Origin: an uncultured Oscillibacter sp.
GTDB taxonomy: Bacteria > Bacillota > Clostridia > Oscillospirales > Oscillospiraceae
DNA length: 22,926 bases
Direction of reading: 5' to 3'
NCBI GenBank assembly: GCA_910589315.1
Contig: CAJUTB010000040.1
Span: 1 to 22,926, forward strand
Part shown: positions 14,394 through 20,728 of the stretch, piece after piece
Position numbering within the stretch: position 1 is the first letter of the stretch
How the letters are laid out: each line of letters begins with the position of its first letter
Translations under genes and position numbers: made by a program
The notes under the pieces: generated by a model
Databases searched by the model: none
Told to the model about the DNA's origin: nothing
What the model saw: the letters and a program-made list of their open reading frames with translations, nothing else

Positions 14394-15560
14394 TTAAATG
14401 AAATTCTGAAGTTTGCGTTTTTGTCCTTTTTTGTTGATATACAAAACCTCATTTGGATATGCAGTTTCAATATACGACAGAATATCTCGCGCGTGCTTCT
14501 GGTGGGGGTTCCGCTTCGGAATCATCTCCTTTTCCTTCTCTTTCTCCAACAGGGTTTTGTCAAGCTGCGCTATGCGTTCGTCAAGTTCTCGTATGGCCTT
14601 TTTTTCCGGGCGGAATATTTTGATGAGTCTGGTTTGAAGATGCACCGCCAGCGCCGCCCGGCTGGCTGCCGCTTCGTCTCGTTCTTGGGTCAGGCGGCGG
14701 ATCGTGCCGTCTATGAATCTGGTCTCTTTTTCGTTCCACTTCCGCCCCCGCACGTACTGACGGCGGGCCGCCGCCAGCAGCAGCGGAATTTCAAAGCCCT
14801 CCGGCGCAAAGCCGGACTGTATTTGATTTCCGTTGATAACCGCGCTTTTGCCAAGCGTGGAGCTGCATCCCAGGACTTTTCGATTTCCGTCCAGAAGCTT
14901 CCATTCCCGGAGAAGCCGCTCCAGGACGAGGGGGATGTTTTGGGGATAGGCTACCAGATCCGATTTCGTTACATAGAACAGAAGCGGCGCATGGGGGTTT
15001 ATTTCGCCGGCTTTCAGCAGCAGCGTCTTGATGTGGTTGATCTCACGGTTGATGGACAGAACGTTTTCCATACAGACGGGGTCTGTCACTTCTTCGAGAG
15101 TTTTGCCGCCCAGCTGAATGTAACTTTGCAGCAGATCGCCCGGCAGAACAAAGGCCAATATGGATGCGTGCGCCAGAAAGCTGTTGAACGCTTCGTCCTG
15201 CCCCTCTGCGGGGGATTTGGAGCTCCGCAGGCCGCTCGGGTAGTCCAGCTGCGCCAGCCTGCAAATTTCACGGCCGTTTTTCTCCAGGCGAAAACTATAT
15301 ATCTGATTGTTCTCGGTCTTGCCGGGGAGGTCTTTGCCCTTTTTCATGGACTGGTATGCTTTGATCAAGTGGTCTGTGGATACGGTTTCGCGCTCGTTCG
15401 CCTCGTCTGTACGCAGAGAGAACCGAGCGGTTCGCTTGGGGGATGCAACCCCCTTGGCCAGCGTGGAGAATCCTGCTATGGCAGACGCCGTTTTTCCACT
15501 GCTTTCCCTGCCCATCAGCAGCAAGATTGCCGTATCTTTTTTCCGCTTGTATTTGATCAT
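14394..15560 (-). CDS. TRAFAC-like GTPase C
   Basis: A 388-residue paralog of the following gene. Its motifs are G1 GRESSGKT (17-24), G3 DYPSG (106-110, where D has DYPGG), G4 TKSD (198-201) and GCSSTLGK in the G5 position. Replacement of the G3 glycine by Ser could change hydrolysis or switching, so one member of the pair may be a slow or non-hydrolysing partner. ATG 15560 is chosen as start: AGGAAGG lies about ten bases upstream, and numbering of G1 and G3 then agrees exactly with D. The open frame extends upstream to 15797 but would overlap the preceding gene by over 200 bases. The C-terminus ends in a helical region rich in Lys and Glu, as in D. Confidence 0.87.
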   Translation of the reverse strand: MIKYKRKKDTAILLLMGRESSGKTASAIAGFSTLAKGVASPKRTARFSLRTDEANERETVSTDHLIKAYQSMKKGKDLPGKTENNQIYSFRLEKNGREICRLAQLDYPSGLRSSKSPAEGQDEAFNSFLAHASILAFVLPGDLLQSYIQLGGKTLEEVTDPVCMENVLSINREINHIKTLLLKAGEINPHAPLLFYVTKSDLVAYPQNIPLVLERLLREWKLLDGNRKVLGCSSTLGKSAVINGNQIQSGFAPEGFEIPLLLAAARRQYVRGRKWNEKETRFIDGTIRRLTQERDEAAASRAALAVHLQTRLIKIFRPEKKAIRELDERIAQLDKTLLEKEKEKEMIPKRNPHQKHARDILSYIETAYPNEVLYINKKGQKRKLQNFI

Positions 15561-15592
15561 TTCTGTGCCGCCTTCCTGAAAATGTCCAGGGT

Positions 15593-16114
15593 TTAGCCTT
15601 GGGGCCAGTCTGCCAGAAGGGTCTCCAGTTTTTGTACGCTGCGTTCGCATTCCGCTAAAAATACTTCCAGAAGCACGGACTCCCGCTGCTTCTCCGCCTG
15701 TATGGAACGAAGCTCCTGAAGGGTTTTTTCCAAATATTCGCGCATGGACTCCGACTGCTTTTCCTCTGCGGATGAAGCCGCATGCTGAATCCGCCACTCA
15801 ACCAGAAGCTCGTTTTCCTTCTCCAAATATTTGGACGCCTTTTTTTCCTTCTCCTGCGTCAGCATCCGGGCGCGGGGCGTGTGGTCATACTGTTCCTTGA
15901 AATCCGCAATCTGCTGGGGCGTTACCCGGTCAAAACAACGCAGAACTTCTTCCTCTGCGATGCGGTATCCTTCCTTGTTGGACCGGATGACCGCCTGAAG
16001 ACGTATTTCCGGGTCTTCGATCATGCGCTTGATCTTCCGGCTCAGGTATTGGCGGTTGCTTCCGGTCAGCTCCGCCAGCATCCCGACCGTAAATTGAAAA
16101 GAATGTCCTGCCAT
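15593..16114 (-). CDS. HTH plus coiled-coil protein B
   Basis: A 173-residue protein. The first 60 residues read as a helix-turn-helix or winged-helix domain: VGMLAELTGSNRQYLSRKI is a good HTH, followed by a possible wing (IRSNKEGYRIAEEEV). From about residue 85 to the end it is a charged helix with heptad-like spacing, likely a coiled coil. It could be the regulator that binds the motif shared by the two promoters, or an adaptor. Its ATG overlaps the stop of the preceding gene by one base (TAATG), so translation is coupled. No enzyme motif is seen. Confidence 0.8.
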   Translation of the reverse strand: MAGHSFQFTVGMLAELTGSNRQYLSRKIKRMIEDPEIRLQAVIRSNKEGYRIAEEEVLRCFDRVTPQQIADFKEQYDHTPRARMLTQEKEKKASKYLEKENELLVEWRIQHAASSAEEKQSESMREYLEKTLQELRSIQAEKQRESVLLEVFLAECERSVQKLETLLADWPQG

Positions 16115-17181
16115 TATATCAACTCGTCTTCCCAGTCGTATTCCATCGTTTCTTCTGCCGGCGGGGCTTCCTCCCAGGACGGGGACTTTTGCCGCGCCGT
16201 TTCAGGCGTCAGATGCTCCCGGATGGCATCCGTCAGGGGAATCCGCTGCTCCCGGCAGCTGCGCCACAGCGTTTTCAGGCTAATCGCCACGACCGCGCCG
16301 GCGGCAGCGGCTTCCAACGCGAACACAACCGCTTTCGCGGCCAGCAGAACCGCCGCCGTGCCGGCGAGAACGGCTGCGCCCTGTTTGGTACACAGCTTGC
16401 CGATGAGACTTTGCGCCAGGCTTTCCGTGCGGGCCGGATTCGCTCCGCCGCGGGCCGCGGTGGCTGACGCAACGCAGACCGGCACCGCTTCCGCTGCCAG
16501 AAATTCCCGCTCCTGCGCGGTACAGGGGAGGTCCTTGCTGGAAAGAACCGCCTCCGCAGTGAGAAAGTTCGCCAGAAGGCGCAGGTCCTCTTTGAGAAAA
16601 CGAGAGGGCTTGGTGGAAAAAACCGCGTCCTGGCCCGCGCCTATTTTGGCCAGGATGCGCCGTGTATCCCGGTTGTACTGTACGCCGGCGTACTGCATCA
16701 GGCGAACCGTCTCCGACAACAGCTCCTGAAGCTCCGCTTCGCTTGCGTTTGAAGCTGTGCGCCATTTTGCTTCGTAGGATTCCTGCAACGCGCTTTGCAG
16801 GGCGTCCGCTTCGGTTTCCGATTGCCCCGCCGCCAGCTGACAGCTCACCAGATATTTTACGTTCAGCAAGTACCGGAAACGCTCGGCGGGTGAGGCGGCA
16901 AATTCCTGCATGACGTTATTCAGCATCTCGACGGCCTGCCACTGCTCCAGTGTTGGGTCATCCGGGTACGCGTCTAGTGCGGCGTCATATTCCTGGGTTT
17001 TTTCTGCCCAGCTCTTTTGGAGGCTCTCCATAAAATCTGCTTTTTCTTCTGGACTTTTTGGGTCCGATTTGTGGCGTTCCAGGTGCTTTTCCAGGATGAA
17101 ATCCTTCATTTCACTCCCGGGACTGCGGGCCTTTCGCGTGAACCATTCCTGTGTTAGGGCGGTAAGATCCATGTCCTTCAT
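16114..17181 (-). CDS. helical membrane-associated protein with acidic tail (first gene of GTPase operon)
   Basis: A 355-residue protein of unknown family. It is helical and charged to about 230. One Ala and Val rich hydrophobic stretch follows (about 268-304), enough for one or two membrane helices. It ends in an acidic tail with EYDWEDELI. Composition, order of parts and tail resemble the last gene of the operon (7901-9127). The segment LTAEAVLSSKDLPCTAQEREF aligns by eye with LAAAILSERSDVSEEEA there. Together they may be membrane platforms that bracket the GTPase pair. GGAAGGAG lies upstream of ATG 17181. A second in-frame ATG at 17172 is possible. It is the promoter-proximal gene. Confidence 0.8.
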   Translation of the reverse strand: MKDMDLTALTQEWFTRKARSPGSEMKDFILEKHLERHKSDPKSPEEKADFMESLQKSWAEKTQEYDAALDAYPDDPTLEQWQAVEMLNNVMQEFAASPAERFRYLLNVKYLVSCQLAAGQSETEADALQSALQESYEAKWRTASNASEAELQELLSETVRLMQYAGVQYNRDTRRILAKIGAGQDAVFSTKPSRFLKEDLRLLANFLTAEAVLSSKDLPCTAQEREFLAAEAVPVCVASATAARGGANPARTESLAQSLIGKLCTKQGAAVLAGTAAVLLAAKAVVFALEAAAAGAVVAISLKTLWRSCREQRIPLTDAIREHLTPETARQKSPSWEEAPPAEETMEYDWEDELI

Positions 17182-17210
17182 ACGACTCTCCTTCCTGTGG
17201 CCTTTCTGAT

Positions 17211-17239
17211 AGGATAACCTATCTTTTGCAAAATGTCAA
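17211..17239 (-). promoter_or_regulatory. sigma-A promoter of the eight-gene GTPase operon
   Basis: On the minus strand a perfect TTGACA (17234-17239), 17 bases, then TATCCT (17211-17216). Transcription would start near 17204, about 22 bases before the first ATG. Its -10 is weaker than that of the internal promoter at 9161, which fits dependence on an activator or tighter control. Confidence 0.75.
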
Positions 17240-17254
17240 TACTTAAAATATATT

Positions 17255-17286
17255 TTATATGTATTATATGTAGTTTATTTGTACAT
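17255..17286. promoter_or_regulatory. regulatory motif of the GTPase operon, copy 1, with tandem half repeat
   Basis: The 23 bases 17264-17286 match 9194-9216 at 20 positions and contain ATGTA-N9-TACAT. The half motif TTATATGTA occurs twice in exact tandem here (17255-17263 and 17264-17272). The full motif starts 25 bases upstream of the -35, against 5 bases for the copy at 9194. The difference of 20 bases is close to two DNA turns. Confidence 0.6.
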
Positions 17287-17306
17287 CCAAATGCCGCTTG
17301 GCAGAT

Positions 17307-17347
17307 GCAAAAACGCGGGAGCCTCGTTGCCTGAGACTCCCGCGTTT
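17307..17347 (-). terminator. terminator of the degV gene
   Basis: AAACGCGGGAG (17311-17321) pairs perfectly with CTCCCGCGTTT (17337-17347), with an extra CTC/GAG pairing inside the loop. On the minus strand the stem runs into a stretch of five T. It ends the degV transcript about 20 bases upstream of the regulatory motif at 17264-17286. Confidence 0.85.
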
Positions 17348-17358
17348 CGCTTCCGCAC

Positions 17359-18252
17359 TTATTCCATTTCATCTAATACCTGTACGGCGGCGCCTAGTAC
17401 GCCGTCGCCAATGTATACGCTCAGGGTTCCGTCAATCTCGCCGTCCCAAAGATGATCGTAATTGGGCAGAGCGGCGGTCAGCTTTTGCCGGACCGTTTCC
17501 ATCTCCGCCGGCGCGCCGCCGTGGGCTACCGCCAAATTATACCGCCGGTGCGCGCCGCAGCTCTTTACCGCCATGGAGACCAGCTTATCAATTACCTGGT
17601 TTCGGCCGCGGACCTTGGCGATGGACTGCAATTGCCCGTCCGGCGCAAAGGTGATGACCGGCTTGATTTGCAGCAGCGTTCCGGCAGTTGCCGTCACCTT
17701 TCCGATTCGTCCGCCTTTTTGCAGGTACTCCAACGTATCAACCGAGAAAAAGGGATGCGTATTCGCAATCAGCTGCGGCGTGCGCCGGGTAGTCAGCGTT
17801 TCCCAGTCCATGCCGCTGCGAATGTCTTCCGCTAACTGCAAAACCGTCAGTCCCATGCCCAGCGAGCCGCTTACCGAGTCGAATACCGCTACGGTCAGAT
17901 TTTTGCACTCGCTCCCCATCAGCCGCATGAGGTTATATGTCCCGGACAGCCCGCTGGACAGCATGACGGCTATGACGCCGTCATAGCCCGCTTCGGCGAT
18001 CTTCTCAAATACTGCGCCGATGGCCTCGCCGGAAGGCAGCGAGGTTCGGGGCAGTTCGCCGGACTGAAGACGGCGGTATATGTCTACATTCCGAATGTCG
18101 ACGCCGTCCGAATATTCCCCGTCGTCACACAAGATCCGCAGCGGTACAATGTAGATGTTATTCTCGGCGGCCAGACGGGGCGACAGGTCTGCACAGGAAT
18201 CCGTGAGCAGCGCGATTTTCTGCGGGGACACATCCTCAACTCCCTTTTTCAT
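17359..18252 (-). CDS. DegV family fatty-acid-binding protein
   Basis: A 297-residue member of the DegV family. In Gram-positive bacteria these proteins (FakB type) hold a fatty acid for phosphorylation by the kinase FakA. Visible motifs are LLTDSCADL at the N-terminus, RTSLPSG, SSGLSGTYN, the DSVSGSLGMGL segment and LEYLQKGGRIGKV. No FakA-like kinase is present in the window. AAAGGGA precedes ATG 18252. A strong promoter and a terminator bracket the gene, so it is transcribed alone. It is divergent from the MBL-fold gene. Confidence 0.93.
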   Translation of the reverse strand: MKKGVEDVSPQKIALLTDSCADLSPRLAAENNIYIVPLRILCDDGEYSDGVDIRNVDIYRRLQSGELPRTSLPSGEAIGAVFEKIAEAGYDGVIAVMLSSGLSGTYNLMRLMGSECKNLTVAVFDSVSGSLGMGLTVLQLAEDIRSGMDWETLTTRRTPQLIANTHPFFSVDTLEYLQKGGRIGKVTATAGTLLQIKPVITFAPDGQLQSIAKVRGRNQVIDKLVSMAVKSCGAHRRYNLAVAHGGAPAEMETVRQKLTAALPNYDHLWDGEIDGTLSVYIGDGVLGAAVQVLDEME

Positions 18253-18278
18253 TTATTCCCTTTCAGGCGATTAGATTG

Positions 18279-18307
18279 ATTATCCCACAAATCGCTCGAA
18301 ACTGCAA
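18279..18307 (-). promoter_or_regulatory. sigma-A promoter of degV
   Basis: On the minus strand TTGCAG (18302-18307), 17 bases, then GATAAT (18279-18284). Start of transcription would be near 18272, twenty bases before ATG 18252. Confidence 0.6.
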
Positions 18308-18382
18308 GCCCTATTTCAAATTTCCTGCGAAAGAACGGCGTTTACTGATTTTACAATGATCTGGTGATTTCTTGGGTGTGCG

Positions 18383-18411
18383 TTGACGCCGGAAGACTGC
18401 GGTGATATAAT
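18383..18411 (+). promoter_or_regulatory. extended -10 promoter of the MBL-fold gene
   Basis: TTGACG (18383-18388), 17 bases, then TATAAT (18406-18411) preceded by TGA, the extended -10 form. Transcription would start near 18418, about 50 bases before ATG 18467. Confidence 0.75.
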
Positions 18412-18466
18412 CAGCGCAAAATTGAGATTTTTTATGACGTAGATTCGTTAAAGGGGGAGAATCAAA

Positions 18467-19162
18467 ATGAAAAAACCATACCTTGTTTTGGATTTTTTAT
18501 ACCGGTTTGGCGGGGTGGAACAACACCTCTTCCCTGTTGTGCTTTTTGGGAAAAATGATGTTGTTTTAGTCGATTGCGGGTATCCGGGGTCCTTGGGTAT
18601 TTTGGATGCCGAAATGCGGCGGTTTGGACTGAAACCGGAATCCATTACTAAACTGCTGCTGACACATCAGGATGACGACCATGTTGGCGCGGCGGCGGAA
18701 TTGAAAGAAACCTATCCGAATATTCAAATAATTGCGTCAGAGGGGGAAACGCCGTTTATCTCCGGCGAGCGGAAAAACCTTCGGCTGCAACAGGCTGAGG
18801 AAATTCAGGCGAGCCTTCCGGAAAACCAAAAAGAGTTCGGACTGCAATTCTGCGAGAGGTTGAAAAAAGTGAGACCCGTTTGGGTTGATGATGTGATTTC
18901 TCACGGCGATGTGTTTGATTGGGGCGGAGGATGCGAGATCGTGGAAACGCCTGGACATACGCCGGGACATATTTCTATTCGTGCAAGCAACAATGACTTT
19001 TTGATTACTGGAGATGCGGCGGTGATTGAAAACCATGCCTTGGCTGTTGCAAATCCGGAATTCTGCCTCGATCTCATAACGGCGCAAACGTCTTTGGATA
19101 AATTGCTGGCATTTCACTGCCCATGCTATGTCTGCTATCATGGCGGCGTTTGGAGAGAGTAA
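18467..19162 (+). CDS. MBL-fold metallohydrolase
   Basis: A 231-residue single-domain metallo-beta-lactamase fold protein. The metal site motif reads THQDDDH (66-72), a variant in which the second His of HxHxDH is Asp, as often seen in Firmicute members of this family. GHTPGHISI supplies the next metal His, TGDAAVIENH the bridging Asp, and YHGGVW at the C-terminus the last His. The substrate cannot be told from sequence. AAAGGGGGAG stands before ATG 18467. No signal peptide is present, so it is cytoplasmic. Confidence 0.9.
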   Translation: MKKPYLVLDFLYRFGGVEQHLFPVVLFGKNDVVLVDCGYPGSLGILDAEMRRFGLKPESITKLLLTHQDDDHVGAAAELKETYPNIQIIASEGETPFISGERKNLRLQQAEEIQASLPENQKEFGLQFCERLKKVRPVWVDDVISHGDVFDWGGGCEIVETPGHTPGHISIRASNNDFLITGDAAVIENHALAVANPEFCLDLITAQTSLDKLLAFHCPCYVCYHGGVWRE

Positions 19163-19169
19163 GCCGGAC

Positions 19170-19185
19170 CCCGCTATGCGGGTTT
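19170..19185 (+). terminator. weak hairpin after the MBL-fold gene
   Basis: CCCGC (19170-19174) and GCGGG (19178-19182) form a 5-bp stem with a TAT loop followed by only three T. It could give partial termination, leaving the next small gene readable from the same promoter. Confidence 0.35.
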
Positions 19186-19243
19186 GGGGATGCGATGGGA
19201 AAGGGGAATATATCCCTTATAAATTGGATTTGAGGAGGGCAAT

Positions 19244-19519
19244 ATGATTGAGCAAGATGACTGGAGACTGCTTCATAGTCAGGTTTCCTGCCTGAAAATG
19301 GCTTGTATAAATCCAACGGATGGGGAGGAAATACATAGAAACGCGCCGTATTTCGAACATTGTGTATTTTGTTTTGAACCAGTGCAAAATTGCGCGTATC
19401 AGCATTGGTTTCTCCCCGTTGATTTATCGTGTTGTATTTGTGAAACTTGTTTTCAGGATTTTTCTGGTATGTTTCAATGGAGACTGCTTGATGGGTTTGA
19501 TCTTGATTGGGATGATTGA
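19244..19519 (+). CDS. small cysteine-rich (zinc-ribbon-like) hypothetical protein
   Basis: A 91-residue protein with GAGGAGGG just before ATG 19244. Two CxxC pairs, Cys40-Cys43 (CVFC) and Cys66-Cys69 (CETC), are spaced about as in a zinc ribbon. Cys16, Cys21, Cys50, Cys63 and Cys64 are further cysteines. The tail is acidic and aromatic (GFDLDWDD). I do not recognise a family. Its good binding site and biased composition argue for a real gene, but codon use is more AT-rich than in the thi genes that follow. It may be read through from the MBL-fold gene. Confidence 0.65.
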   Translation: MIEQDDWRLLHSQVSCLKMACINPTDGEEIHRNAPYFEHCVFCFEPVQNCAYQHWFLPVDLSCCICETCFQDFSGMFQWRLLDGFDLDWDD

Positions 19520-19546
19520 CCTTTGTATCCCCAAAATATTTTGTTC

Positions 19547-19575
19547 TTGCATTCTGTTCCGGTTTGCTTTATAAT
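19547..19575 (+). promoter_or_regulatory. sigma-A promoter of the thiamine operon
   Basis: TTGCAT (19547-19552), 17 bases, then a perfect TATAAT (19570-19575). Transcription would start near 19582, directly ahead of the riboswitch. Confidence 0.75.
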
Positions 19576-19587
19576 ATTTCTTGACAA

Positions 19588-19674
19588 TTGGGGAGCCCTT
19601 GCGTGGGCTGAGAGGAGACGGCCTGGTCTCGACCCGTTTTACCTGATTTGGATTATGCCAACGTAGGGAGATAA
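19588..19674 (+). ncRNA. TPP riboswitch (THI element)
   Basis: The conserved core is complete: GGGGAGCCC...GGGCTGAGAGG, then GACCCG, ACCTGATTTGGATTATGCCA and ACGTAGGGA in order. It binds thiamine pyrophosphate and shuts down the genes behind it. It lies between the promoter at 19547 and the terminator at 19686, so control is by transcription termination. Confidence 0.97.
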
Positions 19675-19685
19675 CGTGCGCGTTT

Positions 19686-19723
19686 GCCGCGGATGAACTG
19701 GGTTGGTTCGTCTGCGGCTTTTT
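19686..19723 (+). terminator. riboswitch-controlled terminator
   Basis: GCCGCGGATGAAC (19686-19698) pairs with GTTCGTCTGCGGC (19706-19718), 13 pairs with two G:U, and is followed by five T. It is the expression platform of the TPP riboswitch. Free RNA presumably forms a competing pairing with the riboswitch 3' end. Confidence 0.9.
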
Positions 19724-19792
19724 GCTGTTTTACCCGTTTCTTTGACCTTTGACTTTGAGATTTTTTTGGACTTTTATTTCGGAGGGGTGTTC

Positions 19793-20431
19793 ATGAAGCT
19801 GAATCATAATGATTTCCGGGTTTATGCAGTCACTGACCGCAGTTGGTGCGAGGGTGAGGAGGCGTTCTTTCGGCAGATTCGGGACGCCGCCAGCGGCGGT
19901 GTACGGGTGTTTCAGCTGCGGGAGAAAAATCTTTCGCCGGAATGCCTGCTTGCTTTGGCGGAACGGTTTACGGCTCTTTGCAAGGAACTGAATGTGATTA
20001 GCATTATTAACGATTTTCCGGAAGTCGCTCGGGCGTGCGGCGCGGATGGCGTTCATGTCGGACAGGCGGATTTGGCCGTTTCGCAGGCCAGGGAAATCCT
20101 CGGGACGGGAAAGATTATCGGCGTTTCGACGCACTCTGTACAGGAAGCCCTCGCCGCACAGGAAAATGGCGCGGACTATCTGGGCGTTGGCGCGGCTTTT
20201 TCTACGGCTACAAAGTCAAACGCCAGGACCGTTTCCAAGGATACAATTCGGGGCGTTGCGGAGGCTGTGCGGATTCCAGTGGTTGCGATTGGCGGCGTTA
20301 GCTGTGAAAATATTCTTCAATTGAAAGGGTGCGGGCTTGCGGGCGTTGCCGTCGTTTCTGCTATCTTTGCACAGCCGGATGTGAAAACTGCCGCAGAAAA
20401 TTTGATTCGGCTATGGGAGGAGGGGGTTTGA
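19793..20431 (+). CDS. thiE: thiamine phosphate synthase
   Basis: Joins HMP pyrophosphate and thiazole phosphate to give thiamine phosphate. The 212-residue TIM barrel has normal length. It shows YAVTDR, QLREKNL, INDFPEVA with GADGVHVGQ, STHSVQEA, GADYLGVGAAFSTATKSNA (pyrophosphate loop) and VVAIGGV near the C-terminus. ATG 19793 has GGAGGGG five bases upstream. Longer frames would run back into the terminator. It is the first gene behind the TPP riboswitch. A dispersed repeat separates it from thiD. Confidence 0.95.
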   Translation: MKLNHNDFRVYAVTDRSWCEGEEAFFRQIRDAASGGVRVFQLREKNLSPECLLALAERFTALCKELNVISIINDFPEVARACGADGVHVGQADLAVSQAREILGTGKIIGVSTHSVQEALAAQENGADYLGVGAAFSTATKSNARTVSKDTIRGVAEAVRIPVVAIGGVSCENILQLKGCGLAGVAVVSAIFAQPDVKTAAENLIRLWEEGV

Positions 20432-20468
20432 TTGCTTTAGGCGGGGCTTGGTTCCACAAGAAAGCCAT

Positions 20469-20698
20469 GCAGCGGCAGCGGGGTTAGACGCAGAGGTAAG
20501 TCGATTTGAACTTCTCGTTTCGGTTCCTCCAAGCGAAAGTTTTCCACCAGTCCGCGCAAAACGCTCTTTCCTTTTGGACCGTGAACGGCCCGTTTATCTC
20601 CGGCCCAAGAGCCGCCGCAACGCGGCGGTTGGCCTCCGACACGCGCCTGCGGGCGCAGTCTTTTCTCTCGCCGGAGAAAAGAAATTGGGGGGTTCAAA
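20469..20698. repeat. dispersed intergenic repeat, copy 2 (between thiE and thiD)
   Basis: A 230-base relative of 4563-4730 in the same orientation. It is longer because an extra block (about 20597-20661) carries two GC hairpins: CCGCCGC/GCGGCGG (20612-20628) and GCGCC/GGCGC (20643-20656). The terminal part is the hairpin CTTTTCTC...GAGAAAAG, followed by TGGGGGGTTCAAA as in copy 1. It ends 30 bases before thiD. The three base changes within the most conserved 45 bases are all silent in the minus-strand frame shared by both copies. Confidence 0.85.
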
Positions 20699-20728
20699 TT
20701 TGCTATCTTTTTGAAAGGAGTCCCTTTT

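Noticed and set aside
14346..15596. 416-codon plus-strand frame over GTPase C
   Set aside because: Antisense shadow of a gene with intact G1, G3 and G4 motifs; no start signal and improbable composition.
15561..15797. N-terminal extension of GTPase C
   Set aside because: It would overlap protein B by over 200 bases. The start at 15560 has a binding site and makes motif positions equal to those of the paralog D.
7901..17181. Prophage, gas vesicle cluster or classical toxin-antitoxin reading of the GTPase operon
   Set aside because: No integrase, structural phage protein, GvpA-like protein or recognisable toxin or nuclease was found among the eight proteins.
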